From positions 1 through 6,815 of the forward strand of contig JACPOX010000213.1 in assembly GCA_016191305.1 (NCBI GenBank): 6,815 bases of DNA. The letters are read 5' to 3'. The position numbers were made by a program, and so were the translations under genes. The DNA comes from Legionella longbeachae (lineage in GTDB: Bacteria; Pseudomonadota; Gammaproteobacteria; Legionellales; Legionellaceae). The notes below the pieces were generated by a model. The model made no database searches. It saw only the letters and a list, made by a program, of their open reading frames with translations, and was not told the origin of the DNA. Positions 1 through 5,586 of the stretch are shown here, one piece after another. Position 1 is the stretch's first letter, and every line of letters begins with the position of its first letter.

Positions 1-26
1 GTTATTGGGTCAAGGCGCAACCTACA
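1..26 (-). repeat. Dispersed palindromic repeat, copy 1 (REP-like)
   Basis: Read on the minus strand, this starts TGTAGGTTG, then CGCCTTGA, then CCCAATAAC. It aligns without gaps to the element at 4066-4091, with only a few substitutions over 26 bases. It sits 13 bp behind the htpG stop codon. Its internal symmetry is poor, so it is a degenerate copy. That it belongs to a genome-wide family is inferred from three copies in under 7 kb, two of them in gene-end positions. Confidence 0.5.
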
Positions 27-39
27 TGGATTGTAGTTT

Positions 40-723
40 TTATTGTAATTCAAGCAGCTTATTCACTCGATTAACAAAATCAGCAGGATTATCTAATTGA
101 CCACCCTCAGCTAAAACTGCTTGTTCAAATAGCATAGTCACCCATAATTCAAACATACTATCGTCCTGAATATCATAGAGCCTCTTAATTAAAGCATGCT
201 CTGGATTGATTTCAAAGATTGGTTTGCTCGTTGGCACTTGCTGACCTGCAGCTTGAAGGATACGCTGCATTTCCAGTCCCATATCCTGTTCATCAGCTAC
301 AATACATGCAGGGGAGTCAGTTAAGCGATTTGTAATTAATACATCTTTAACACGTGTATCCAGAATTTTCTTGATATGGTTGAGTATAGGCTCAAGGGTT
401 TTTTCTTGTTCCTTAGTTTGTTCTGTCGAATCATCTCCTAACTCAACTTTACCTTTAGAAATAGATTGTAGTTTTTTGCCCTCAAATTCACTTAAATAAC
501 CTACTAACCATTCATCAATTTTATCGCTAAGTAATAATACTTCAATATTTTTCTTTTTGAAAATTTCCAAATGAGGGCTATTTTTTGCTGCATTGTAACT
601 AGAGGCAGTAATATAATAAATCTTATCTTGTCCCTCTTTCATACGGCTGATGTATTCATCTAATGTTGTTTCTTGCTTCTCAGAATCTGTTGCAGTAGAA
701 GCAAAGCGGAGCAAAATCTTCAA
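40..723 (-). pseudogene. htpG: HtpG C-terminal fragment: end of middle domain and dimerisation domain
   Basis: This is the 3' part of the broken gene. True HtpG similarity begins at LLRFAST, about residue 399 of the intact protein. It continues through [24 protein letters not shown] and [12 protein letters not shown] and the C-terminal [14 protein letters not shown] segment to the natural end LLELQ. The apparent TTG start at 723 overlaps the upstream frame and has no ribosome binding site of note, so independent translation is not expected. The fragment would contain the dimer interface but no ATPase. It overlaps the N-terminal fragment by 44 bp only because the two frames cross there. Confidence 0.85.
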
Positions 724-1882
724 CTGGCCCTTCTTTTAAAACCAAGCCAAATTCATTCCAGAATTTCTGATATGTTTCTTTATCTTGAGTACTCATTTTC
801 TCAAGCATAGATAAAACACGTTTTGTACAAGCACCACGAATGCTTTCTACTTGTTTGTTATCTTGTAAAATTTCCCGTGATACATTTAGTGGTAAGTCAC
901 TTGCATCAACAATACCTTTTACGAAACGTAAATAACGTGGTAAAAATTGAGTCGCATCATCCATAATAAACACGCGTTTGACATAAAGTTTTAAGCCATG
1001 CTTTGATTCATGCTGCCACAAATCAAAAGGTGCATGGGCAGGGATATAAAGCAAGGAAATATAGTCATTTTTTCCTTCAACATGGTTATGTGTCCAAATC
1101 AATGGATCCTGATAATCGTGGGATATATGTTTATAAAGTAATTTATAATCTTCATCAGTAATATCGGATTTTTGCATGGTCCATAAGGCAGTCGCTTTAT
1201 TTACAGTTTCGAACTCATTTGATTCTTTGTCCTCTTCTGCTGTTTTCTTCATCACAATAGGCCAGCATATATGATCAGAATATTTGCTAATAATACTGCG
1301 AATGCGCCAATCACTGAGAAACTCATCACTATCTGCTTTAATATGTAAAGTAATTTCTGTACCACGTGTTGTTTTTTTTGCGTAGTCGATTGTAAACTCC
1401 CCTTCTCCCTGAGATTCCCACACAATTCCTTCTTCAGGCTTCAAACCAGTACGCCGGCTTTTCACTGTTACCTTATCCGCCACAATAAACGCTGAATAAA
1501 AACCCACACCAAATTGCCCAATTAATTGTGAATCTTTAGCACCTTCACCAGATAATTGACTCATAAATTCTTTAGTGCCTGACTTAGCAATAGTACCTAA
1601 GTTCTCAACGGCCTCATCCCAACTTAAACCAATTCCATTATCACTAATGGTTATCGTTTTAAGTTTTTCATTCACATCAATGCTAATTTTTAAATCAGAA
1701 TCATTTTCAAACAGAGCACTATTTGATAAAGCTAAAAATCTTAATTTATCTAAAGCATCTGAAGCATTAGAAATTAATTCACGTAAGAATATTTCCTTGT
1801 TGCTATAAAGTGAATGTACTACCAAATGCAGCATCTGTTTCACTTCTGTTTGGAATCCCATTGTTTGTTGCTTATTCGACAT
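680..1882 (-). pseudogene. htpG: HtpG N-terminal fragment: ATPase and middle domains, 400 aa
   Basis: This is the 5' part of the broken chaperone gene and the part that would still be translated. The GHKL ATPase domain is complete: the Hsp90 signature [10 protein letters not shown] (26-35) includes the catalytic Glu35, Asn39 follows in ELISNA, the nucleotide-binding DNGIG is at 81-85, and the glycine-rich lid/ATP motif GQFGVGF is at 122-128. The middle domain carries the ATP-contacting Arg336 in PLNVSREIL. The last ten residues ([10 protein letters not shown]) are out-of-frame sequence, and the dimerisation domain is lost. Hsp90 chaperones work as C-terminal dimers, so a released 400-residue product should bind ATP but is unlikely to be a working chaperone. 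The ATG at 1882 has a good ribosome binding site 7 nt upstream. Confidence 0.85.
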
Positions 1883-1889
1883 ACCTCAT

Positions 1890-1894
1890 CTCCT
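1890..1894 (-). promoter_or_regulatory. htpG ribosome binding site
   Basis: On the minus strand AGGAG is followed by 7 nt and then the ATG at 1882. This fixes the start of HtpG at [10 protein letters not shown] rather than at the later Met8. Confidence 0.75.
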
Positions 1895-1921
1895 ATTACA
1901 CATTTCTTAATGATTGTGATG

Positions 1922-1954
1922 ATATAGGGTCAAGGAAGAAAGATTTCAAGGGGG
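1922..1954 (-). promoter_or_regulatory. Sigma-32 (RpoH) heat-shock promoter of htpG
   Basis: Read on the minus strand, a CCCCCTTGAAA box (-35, core CTTGAAA at 1944-1950) is followed by 14 nt and CCCTATAT (-10, 1922-1929). The known sigma-32 consensus is CTTGAAA, 13-17 nt, CCCCATnT. The -35 is perfect and the -10 deviates little. Transcription would begin near 1914-1916, giving a leader of about 32-34 nt that includes the ribosome binding site. htpG is a classic member of the RpoH regulon, so sequence and gene identity agree. The promoter begins only about 5 bp past the stop codon of the upstream PLP-enzyme gene, so htpG has its own start and need not depend on read-through. Confidence 0.85.
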
Positions 1955-1958
1955 AAGG

Positions 1959-2861
1959 TTAAAAATAATCAAAAGCAGGCATCGTTAAAGTGCCTCCTGA
2001 GTGTATAATCAGAATATTACCGATTAATTGTTTCGTTAAGATATATCTTCTTGTTTCATAGAATAATTTTGCTGCATAAATTGGATCAGCCAAAATTCCC
2101 TCTTCTCGTGCCAACCTTTTTATTTCATTTTTGATGTTTTGATTGACCGATCCAAAAGATTTGGCTGTTGTTGGATAGACACAGCAAAAATTCTCAGGGA
2201 TTAAAGCAAGCCATTGATTTAACTTATTATTAAAAATTTCTTCCTTATCAGCTAAAAGCAATACATGAACCTGGGCAGGATGATTCAGTTCCGTTAAGCC
2301 TTTAATGAGTCCGGCTGCAGAAAAACCTGTACCCGCATCAATAAATATATGCTGAAAAACAAAGCCCAAAGAGTGTTCATTTAAAATAATATCATGAGCA
2401 AGAGTTACAGCCCCCTCCAAGGCTTCAGGAACACTCGCCCCTTCATGTAATACAAATCCTGGTTCAGTCAATTTATGTAAGTAATTATAAGCTAATTCAT
2501 TGACTATCGGCCAATTATCCCGAGCGACCCAAACAATTTCATGCTCCTCAAGAAAAAGACGACTTAATTTAAAATTACCTGTCAATTCCAATTTCCAGGG
2601 CTGAATCAAAAAGGCAGTTACTTTCAGCTTAAATTCTCTAGCTAATTGTAATGCAGCGAGTAAATTATTAGATTGCGATCCAGCAACAATAATTAAATGC
2701 CGTATTTGCTGGTCCATCAAATAGGGTAACAGACTTGCATATTTACGCAATTTAGTACCACTAATACCACAACCTAACTCATCATCTCTTTTAACATAAC
2801 AGCTGACGTCATTGTCCGGGAAATGATTTAAGCGATGTACACGACTAGATAAGTTCCACAT
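1959..2861 (-). CDS. PLP-dependent enzyme, D-cysteine desulfhydrase / ACC deaminase-like
   Basis: A fold-type II PLP enzyme of the ACC deaminase/D-cysteine desulfhydrase family, probably cytosolic. Numbering from the alternative GTG start at 2867, the cofactor lysine is Lys39 in SGTKLRKYA (family pattern GGNKxRKLE, with Asn replaced by Thr). The phosphate/substrate loop is GSQSNN (63-68), the glycine loop DAGTG is at 177-181, EEGILADPIYAAK (255-267) is the conserved late motif, and HSGGT (289-293) contacts the pyridine end. At about 300 residues it is slightly short for the family (roughly 325-340). True ACC deaminases have a tyrosine before the HxGG motif; here it is Ile288, so ACC deaminase activity is unlikely. 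A D-cysteine desulfhydrase-like or other amino-acid lyase role is the better guess, but the substrate cannot be read from sequence. The ATG start is preferred: AAGG lies 10 nt upstream of it, but only 4 nt upstream of the GTG, which would add two residues. Confidence 0.75.
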   Translation of the reverse strand: MWNLSSRVHRLNHFPDNDVSCYVKRDDELGCGISGTKLRKYASLLPYLMDQQIRHLIIVAGSQSNNLLAALQLAREFKLKVTAFLIQPWKLELTGNFKLSRLFLEEHEIVWVARDNWPIVNELAYNYLHKLTEPGFVLHEGASVPEALEGAVTLAHDIILNEHSLGFVFQHIFIDAGTGFSAAGLIKGLTELNHPAQVHVLLLADKEEIFNNKLNQWLALIPENFCCVYPTTAKSFGSVNQNIKNEIKRLAREEGILADPIYAAKLFYETRRYILTKQLIGNILIIHSGGTLTMPAFDYF

Positions 2862-2931
2862 GAACACACAACCTTATTTTCACTTGATATTTATTTGTAT
2901 CTATTTTACCTGAGAACAGTTAAAATCCACC

Positions 2932-2952
2932 GCAATTGATTAAATTAATTGC
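2932..2952. repeat. AT-rich near-palindrome in the divergent intergenic region
   Basis: GCAATTGAT, a TAA spacer, then ATTAATTGC: two arms matching at 8 of 9 positions, followed on the plus strand by five T. It lies 23 bp before the PmrA-like box and between two divergent genes. It could be an operator for either gene or a weak terminator-like hairpin. The low G+C of the stem argues against an efficient terminator, and no gene runs into it from the left on the plus strand. Confidence 0.35.
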
Positions 2953-2975
2953 TTTTTGGTTAATTTATACACCAG

Positions 2976-2995
2976 ATTAATATTCTCTTAATATA
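2976..2995 (+). promoter_or_regulatory. PmrA-type response-regulator box
   Basis: Two tandem nonamers, ATTAATATT (2976-2984) and CTTAATATA (2987-2995), are separated by the two bases CT. The published Legionella/Coxiella PmrA element is cTTAATatT-N2-cTTAATatT; each half here matches 8 of 9 positions with the right spacer, and the TTAAT cores recur every 11 bp as expected for an OmpR-family regulator. The box lies 42 bp before the start codon of the 317-residue gene and just before a -10-like TATAAA. In Legionella PmrA activates icm/dot genes and many effector genes. AT-rich sequence makes chance matches easier, but a double match with exact spacing at the right distance is unlikely to be accidental. 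Confidence 0.65.
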
Positions 2996-3000
2996 TTTCA

Positions 3001-3008
3001 TATAAAAT
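3001..3008 (+). promoter_or_regulatory. Putative -10 element of the 317-aa gene
   Basis: TATAAAAT contains two overlapping 5-of-6 matches to TATAAT (3001-3006 and 3003-3008). The sequence 17 bp upstream (near TAATAT) is a poor -35, as expected for an activator-dependent promoter whose -35 area is covered by the PmrA-like box. The ribosome binding site downstream is only moderate: GGGA at 3025-3028, 9 nt before the ATG. Confidence 0.4.
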
Positions 3009-3037
3009 AACCAATTTCAACCTTGGGATAACCTATT

Positions 3038-3991
3038 ATGAAAATAAAATTGAAAAGTATAGATACATACCTTGATGAACAACACAGTTTATTAACTCTT
3101 TTGAATAAAAATACATTTCATTTTGAAAATAATGATTTTTATAACCTAATATGCAAACAAATAAAGCTTCTAGAGTCTTGGAAAATGACTATAAAAGAAC
3201 CTAAATTCTATGACCTCGTTGATATAATTGTTCATTTTCAAGAACCGATGCTTGATATTAGTCTTGAAGAATTTATCACTTTTGTTTCAAATTTAAATAC
3301 ACAAGATAAGTTAATGCGCGAGAAAACTGCTAAAAATACAATAAAACAAGCCGTGCTCCCCTCACTTGAAGGTCAGCTTCAGATTTTGCAAAAAATTAAT
3401 ATACAAATGAATAGTAATACCGACAATAAAAAAATACTTGAAGAGTTGTTGGAAATCACAATAAAAAGGATTAGTACCTTTCAGCAAATATTATTTTTAG
3501 GTACTGAATGTGTTAAACAACACAATAATCAACAACAATTGCTGAAAATCCTTTCCACTCAACAATCAAGAGAAAATACCCCAATTACTCCAAGCAATGA
3601 TTTAAAACGAAAAAATGCAACTGTAACTTTTTTTCCAGAGCCGCTTAATAGTTCTAAAAAAACAAAACCGGAGGACATTTCAGAAACTAGCGAAATACCC
3701 ACAGGCATGCAACTAAAAACTTCCACGGGGCTTAACGATCTCTTTCCTGCTTCTATAAATAAAGGTGGATTCAATACAGCTCCCCCAAATGATAACTTTT
3801 TTCAAAATTTTTCCAATCCTAGTTTTAATGCATCTATTAATGAAAATGACTTTTTTGAGACTTTCTATAACCCTGAATCCAGCACAAGTACTCCAGAGGA
3901 TAACAATTTTCTAAATTTCTTTGACGCTGAATCCAACCTACCTGATGATGAAGAGAATTTCTTTGATTTTCTTAACCCTAAATCAAATTAA
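3038..3991 (+). CDS. Orphan 317-aa protein, candidate Dot/Icm effector with repeated Phe-rich tail
   Basis: I recognise no enzyme family. Residues 1-180 are predicted from composition to be mostly helical and Gln/Lys/Leu-rich, with no signal peptide or membrane segment. Residues 181-235 form a polar Pro/Ser/Thr linker with basic patches KRK (190-192) and KKTK (207-210). Residues 251-317 are an acidic Asn/Phe-rich tail of 18-residue repeats, each with an Fxx F core and usually NP. The extreme C-terminus has an acidic block DDEE at -15 to -12 from the end with polar small residues around it, resembling the E-block of Legionella Dot/Icm secretion signals. The PmrA-like box upstream supports that reading. 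The gene is divergent from the PLP enzyme and convergent with yaaA, so it is a single-gene unit in a housekeeping neighbourhood. Its AT-rich, Lys/Asn/Ile-heavy coding fits an accessory gene. That it is secreted, and what it does in a host, is inference. Confidence 0.65.
   Translation: MKIKLKSIDTYLDEQHSLLTLLNKNTFHFENNDFYNLICKQIKLLESWKMTIKEPKFYDLVDIIVHFQEPMLDISLEEFITFVSNLNTQDKLMREKTAKNTIKQAVLPSLEGQLQILQKINIQMNSNTDNKKILEELLEITIKRISTFQQILFLGTECVKQHNNQQQLLKILSTQQSRENTPITPSNDLKRKNATVTFFPEPLNSSKKTKPEDISETSEIPTGMQLKTSTGLNDLFPASINKGGFNTAPPNDNFFQNFSNPSFNASINENDFFETFYNPESSTSTPEDNNFLNFFDAESNLPDDEENFFDFLNPKSN
3788..3988 (+). repeat. Four protein repeats of 18 residues encoded at the 3' end of the orphan gene
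   Basis: The units are residues 251-268, 269-286, 287-304 and a shortened 305-317. Columns 5 and 8 are Phe in units 1 to 3, columns 10-11 are NP in units 1 and 2 (DA in unit 3), and units 2 and 3 share ES after it. Unit 4 keeps NFFD.FLNPKS with one residue missing. At DNA level similarity is mostly decayed, but AATTTCTTTGA occurs identically at 3914-3924 and 3956-3966, and CTGAATCC occurs in units 2 and 3. An older unit may precede them at residues 233-250 (NDLFPASIN). Confidence 0.6.
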
Positions 3992-4065
3992 TTTACATTT
4001 AATTAAAATATGTCTCCTGTTAACAAAGCAGCGGGACGTAGGCTCTGCCATTCAGATAAAGATTT

Positions 4066-4091
4066 TGTAGGTTGAGCCCTGGCCCAACAAA
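4066..4091 (+). repeat. Dispersed palindromic repeat, copy 2
   Basis: TGTAGGTTG, then AGCCCTGG, then CCCAACAAA. The arms GTTGAGCC (4071-4078) and GGCCCAAC (4081-4088) pair at 7 of 8 positions around CT. AGCCCT (4075-4080) can alternatively pair with AGGGCT (4091-4096). It is the best-formed copy and closely resembles the reverse complement of 1-26. Confidence 0.6.
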
Positions 4092-4116
4092 GGGCTAAAT
4101 GTTAGAATGGTGTTCA

Positions 4117-4140
4117 TGTTGGGTCTGGGGCCCAACCTCC
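4117..4140 (-). repeat. Dispersed palindromic repeat, copy 3 (inverted)
   Basis: On the minus strand this reads GGAGGTTGGG, CCCCAGA, CCCAACA. It forms its own hairpin (GTTGGG 4118-4123 with CCCAAC 4131-4136, loop of 7). It is also inverted relative to copy 2, so the pair could fold into one long imperfect stem with a loop of about 26 nt. Lying between convergent genes, the pair may serve as a transcript-end structure for both, though neither side has the T-run of a standard Rho-independent terminator. Confidence 0.55.
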
Positions 4141-4222
4141 TTTAAAGCTACTTTTCCACTTAAGGGACATGGGACGTAGGCTACTGGTAGATGAAATGTC
4201 AACAGCCCCTAATATAAATACT

Positions 4223-5005
4223 TTATTTTGGTGTAACTCGGATAAAATCAAGATGTTGCACAGATGAAGTGGGTTCATGAAATTCATAGCCCAATTCACT
4301 AAATGTTTTAAGCGACTCTATATCATCAAATTGATTCTGCATGAGAAACTTTGCCATTACTCCACGTGCTTTTTTGGCGTAAATACCAATCATTTTTAGC
4401 TGATTATTCTTTTTTTCGTAAAAATTGATAGTAATCACAGGATAATTTAATTTTTTTTCATCAATGACTTTAAAATATTCAGTTGAAGCAAGATTAACTA
4501 ACACTGGATTCTTCTGTAAGGCTAATTGTTGATTCAGCGCAGCTGTCAGAGAATGTCGCCAAAAATCATAAAGATTTTTCCCATCGGGGTTTTTCAAATG
4601 AACACCCATTTCAAGCCGATAGGGCTGAATACAATCTAGTGGTTTCAATAAACCATACAGCCCCGACAAAATACGCAAATGATTTTGGGAATATTGAATT
4701 GTACTTTGTTCCCAAATATCAGCCTGTAAACCCTGATATACATCCCCCTGAAATAAAAATATAGCAGGATATGATGATTGCAAAACTGCTGTGTCATCCA
4801 AACAAAAATTTTGATAGCGATTATAATTTAACTCACCCAGATCTCTTGATAAATCCATTAAAGCAATTATGTCTTCTATAGATTGAGTCTGCATGATTTT
4901 TGCAAGAACTTTTGTTTTATCTGTAAATTCCGGTTGAGATACATTTCCAGAATAAGGCTGGGAAATTTTTAATAATTTTTTAGCTGGCGACAATAAAATT
5001 AACAT
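4223..5005 (-). CDS. yaaA: YaaA, peroxide stress response protein (DUF328/UPF0246)
   Basis: YaaA is a small cytosolic protein which in E. coli is induced by OxyR and lowers free intracellular iron during hydrogen peroxide stress, protecting DNA and proteins from Fenton damage; structural work shows DNA binding. The protein here is 260 residues against 258 in E. coli and matches throughout: MLILLSPAKK (1-10), FQGDVYQGLQA (85-95), the strongly conserved HLRILSGLYGLLKPLD (109-124) continuing into QPYRLEMG (127-134), NLYDFW (144-149), NLASTEYFK (171-179) and YAKKARGVM (209-217). It begins 19 bp behind the DUF4124 gene and so probably belongs to the glnA transcript. The ribosome binding site is weak (AAGAGA, 7 nt before ATG), suggesting low or coupled translation. 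No OxyR site can be assigned by eye. Confidence 0.95.
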   Translation of the reverse strand: MLILLSPAKKLLKISQPYSGNVSQPEFTDKTKVLAKIMQTQSIEDIIALMDLSRDLGELNYNRYQNFCLDDTAVLQSSYPAIFLFQGDVYQGLQADIWEQSTIQYSQNHLRILSGLYGLLKPLDCIQPYRLEMGVHLKNPDGKNLYDFWRHSLTAALNQQLALQKNPVLVNLASTEYFKVIDEKKLNYPVITINFYEKKNNQLKMIGIYAKKARGVMAKFLMQNQFDDIESLKTFSELGYEFHEPTSSVQHLDFIRVTPK

Positions 5006-5024
5006 TGCAATCTCTTAATAAATT

Positions 5025-5570
5025 TTAATGGGGCCTCGTACCAGGAACCATACCTACTCTAGGTCTAAAGACATAAATAGTAATCGGTTCGGTAGTTTCC
5101 ACCACATTTCCCTCTCGATCAAGAATCTGCACTGCTACAGTATGTGATCCTCGGTACATACCACTTAATTCAAAGACGAGGTTTCTTTGTGGTTGGCCTA
5201 GAGGAGAATTATCATAAATGAGTTGTAATTTATCACCTGGAAACAAATTAGGTTCTACTTGTACAGAAACTTCAACAAACCCTTGATTGTTACGAATCGT
5301 TGCACCTGCTTCAGGTTGAACAATCGCAATATTAGCATAAGTATTCTGTTGCTTGCTCGGATTGTTTTCTGTTATGGATGGTGGTGTAGAAGAATTAGGC
5401 GATGTTGGTGCTGAAATATTTTGCACATCAGGAATTGATAATATTTCAGCACCTTCATGAGGCACATCACTGTAATGAACATTTCCTTGGTTATCAATCC
5501 ATTTGTAAATTTGCGCATAAGATGCGCAAATCACTATCATCAATGACAGAAAAACAAAAAATTTGTTCAT
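5025..5570 (-). CDS. Secreted DUF4124-domain protein
   Basis: A 181-residue exported protein of unknown function. Residues 1-19 are a signal peptide (Lys3, hydrophobic FFVFLSLMIVI, cleavage after SYA). The DUF4124 motif follows at once, IYKWIDNQGNVHYSDVP (21-37), a short beta-rich domain with the typical Y-W-D-G-H-Y-S-D pattern. Residues 50-78 are a Ser/Pro/Asn linker. Residues 80-170 have alternating hydrophobic strands with NNQG, PGDKL and SGMYRGSHTVAVQILDREG, like an immunoglobulin-type domain. It is probably periplasmic. The gene sits between glnA (16 bp) and yaaA (19 bp); DUF4124 genes beside glnA are a recurring arrangement in gammaproteobacteria as I recall it. AGGAAA, 7 nt before the ATG, supports the start. 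No role in nitrogen metabolism can be read from the sequence. Confidence 0.85.
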   Translation of the reverse strand: MNKFFVFLSLMIVICASYAQIYKWIDNQGNVHYSDVPHEGAEILSIPDVQNISAPTSPNSSTPPSITENNPSKQQNTYANIAIVQPEAGATIRNNQGFVEVSVQVEPNLFPGDKLQLIYDNSPLGQPQRNLVFELSGMYRGSHTVAVQILDREGNVVETTEPITIYVFRPRVGMVPGTRPH

Positions 5571-5586
5571 TCACGAATTTCCTATC

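Larger units (their letters stand above)
40..1882 (-). pseudogene. htpG: htpG, Hsp90-family chaperone, disrupted by a frameshifting deletion
   Basis: HtpG is the cytosolic bacterial Hsp90, an ATP-driven homodimeric chaperone with N-terminal ATPase, middle client-binding and C-terminal dimerisation domains. The two halves here are in different frames. The first runs in frame to Phe390 (GPVEDF) and then reads ten unrelated residues to a stop at 680-682. The second resumes at LLRFAST near 713 and continues to the normal C-terminus. E. coli HtpG has about eight residues (ANQEAIAK) between EDF and LLRF; these are absent. Restoring them gives about 622 residues, the normal length. The loss is therefore probably a deletion of about 26 bp rather than a one-base slip. 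The surviving repeat is TTGCT (AGCAA on plus, 710-714). Both parts are otherwise well conserved, so the event is recent, or it is an assembly error. The heat-shock promoter and ribosome binding site are intact. Confidence 0.9.
4033..4182. repeat. Intergenic repeat region bracketed by 12-bp direct repeats
   Basis: The gene-free stretch from 3992 to 4222 between two convergent genes contains this structure. GGGACGTAGGCT occurs identically at 4033-4044 and 4171-4182, 138 bp apart in the same orientation. Between them lie two inverted GTAGGTTG...CCCAACA elements. No transposase or ORF of note is present. It may be a small non-autonomous element with a 12-bp target duplication, or a cluster of related palindromic units, since GTAGGCT resembles GTAGGTT. 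Confidence 0.5.

Noticed and set aside
680..723. Programmed ribosomal frameshift joining the two HtpG frames
   Set aside because: About eight conserved residues are missing at the junction and there is no classic slippery heptamer with a following stem. HtpG genes are not known to be frameshifted, so a deletion is the simpler reading.
1575..1808. Plus-strand open frame of 77 codons within htpG
   Set aside because: It is antisense to strongly conserved ATPase-domain coding and has no recognisable protein features. The same applies to the other short frames opposite yaaA, the DUF4124 gene, glnA and the orphan gene.
2862..2867. GTG at 2867 as the start of the PLP enzyme
   Set aside because: The AAGG ribosome binding site would be only 4 nt away, versus 10 nt from the ATG at 2861. 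It adds just two residues. Not excluded, but less favoured.
2868..2975. Sigma-70 promoter for the PLP enzyme gene on the minus strand
   Set aside because: TAAAAT and TAGATA could be -10 boxes, but no acceptable -35 lies at 16-18 bp from either, so no call is made.
4067..4140. Standard Rho-independent terminators for the convergent genes
   Set aside because: The GC-rich hairpins are present but no T-run follows on either strand, so they are listed as repeats rather than terminators.
4114..4299. Minus-strand 61-codon frame overlapping the yaaA end and the intergenic repeats
   Set aside because: Most of it is the yaaA 3' end in another frame plus repeat sequence. No ribosome binding site or conserved pattern is seen.
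5511..5570. Lipoprotein signal in the DUF4124 protein (Cys15)
   Set aside because: The residue before Cys15 is Ile, not Gly/Ala/Ser, so there is no lipobox. A normal signal peptidase I site after SYA fits.
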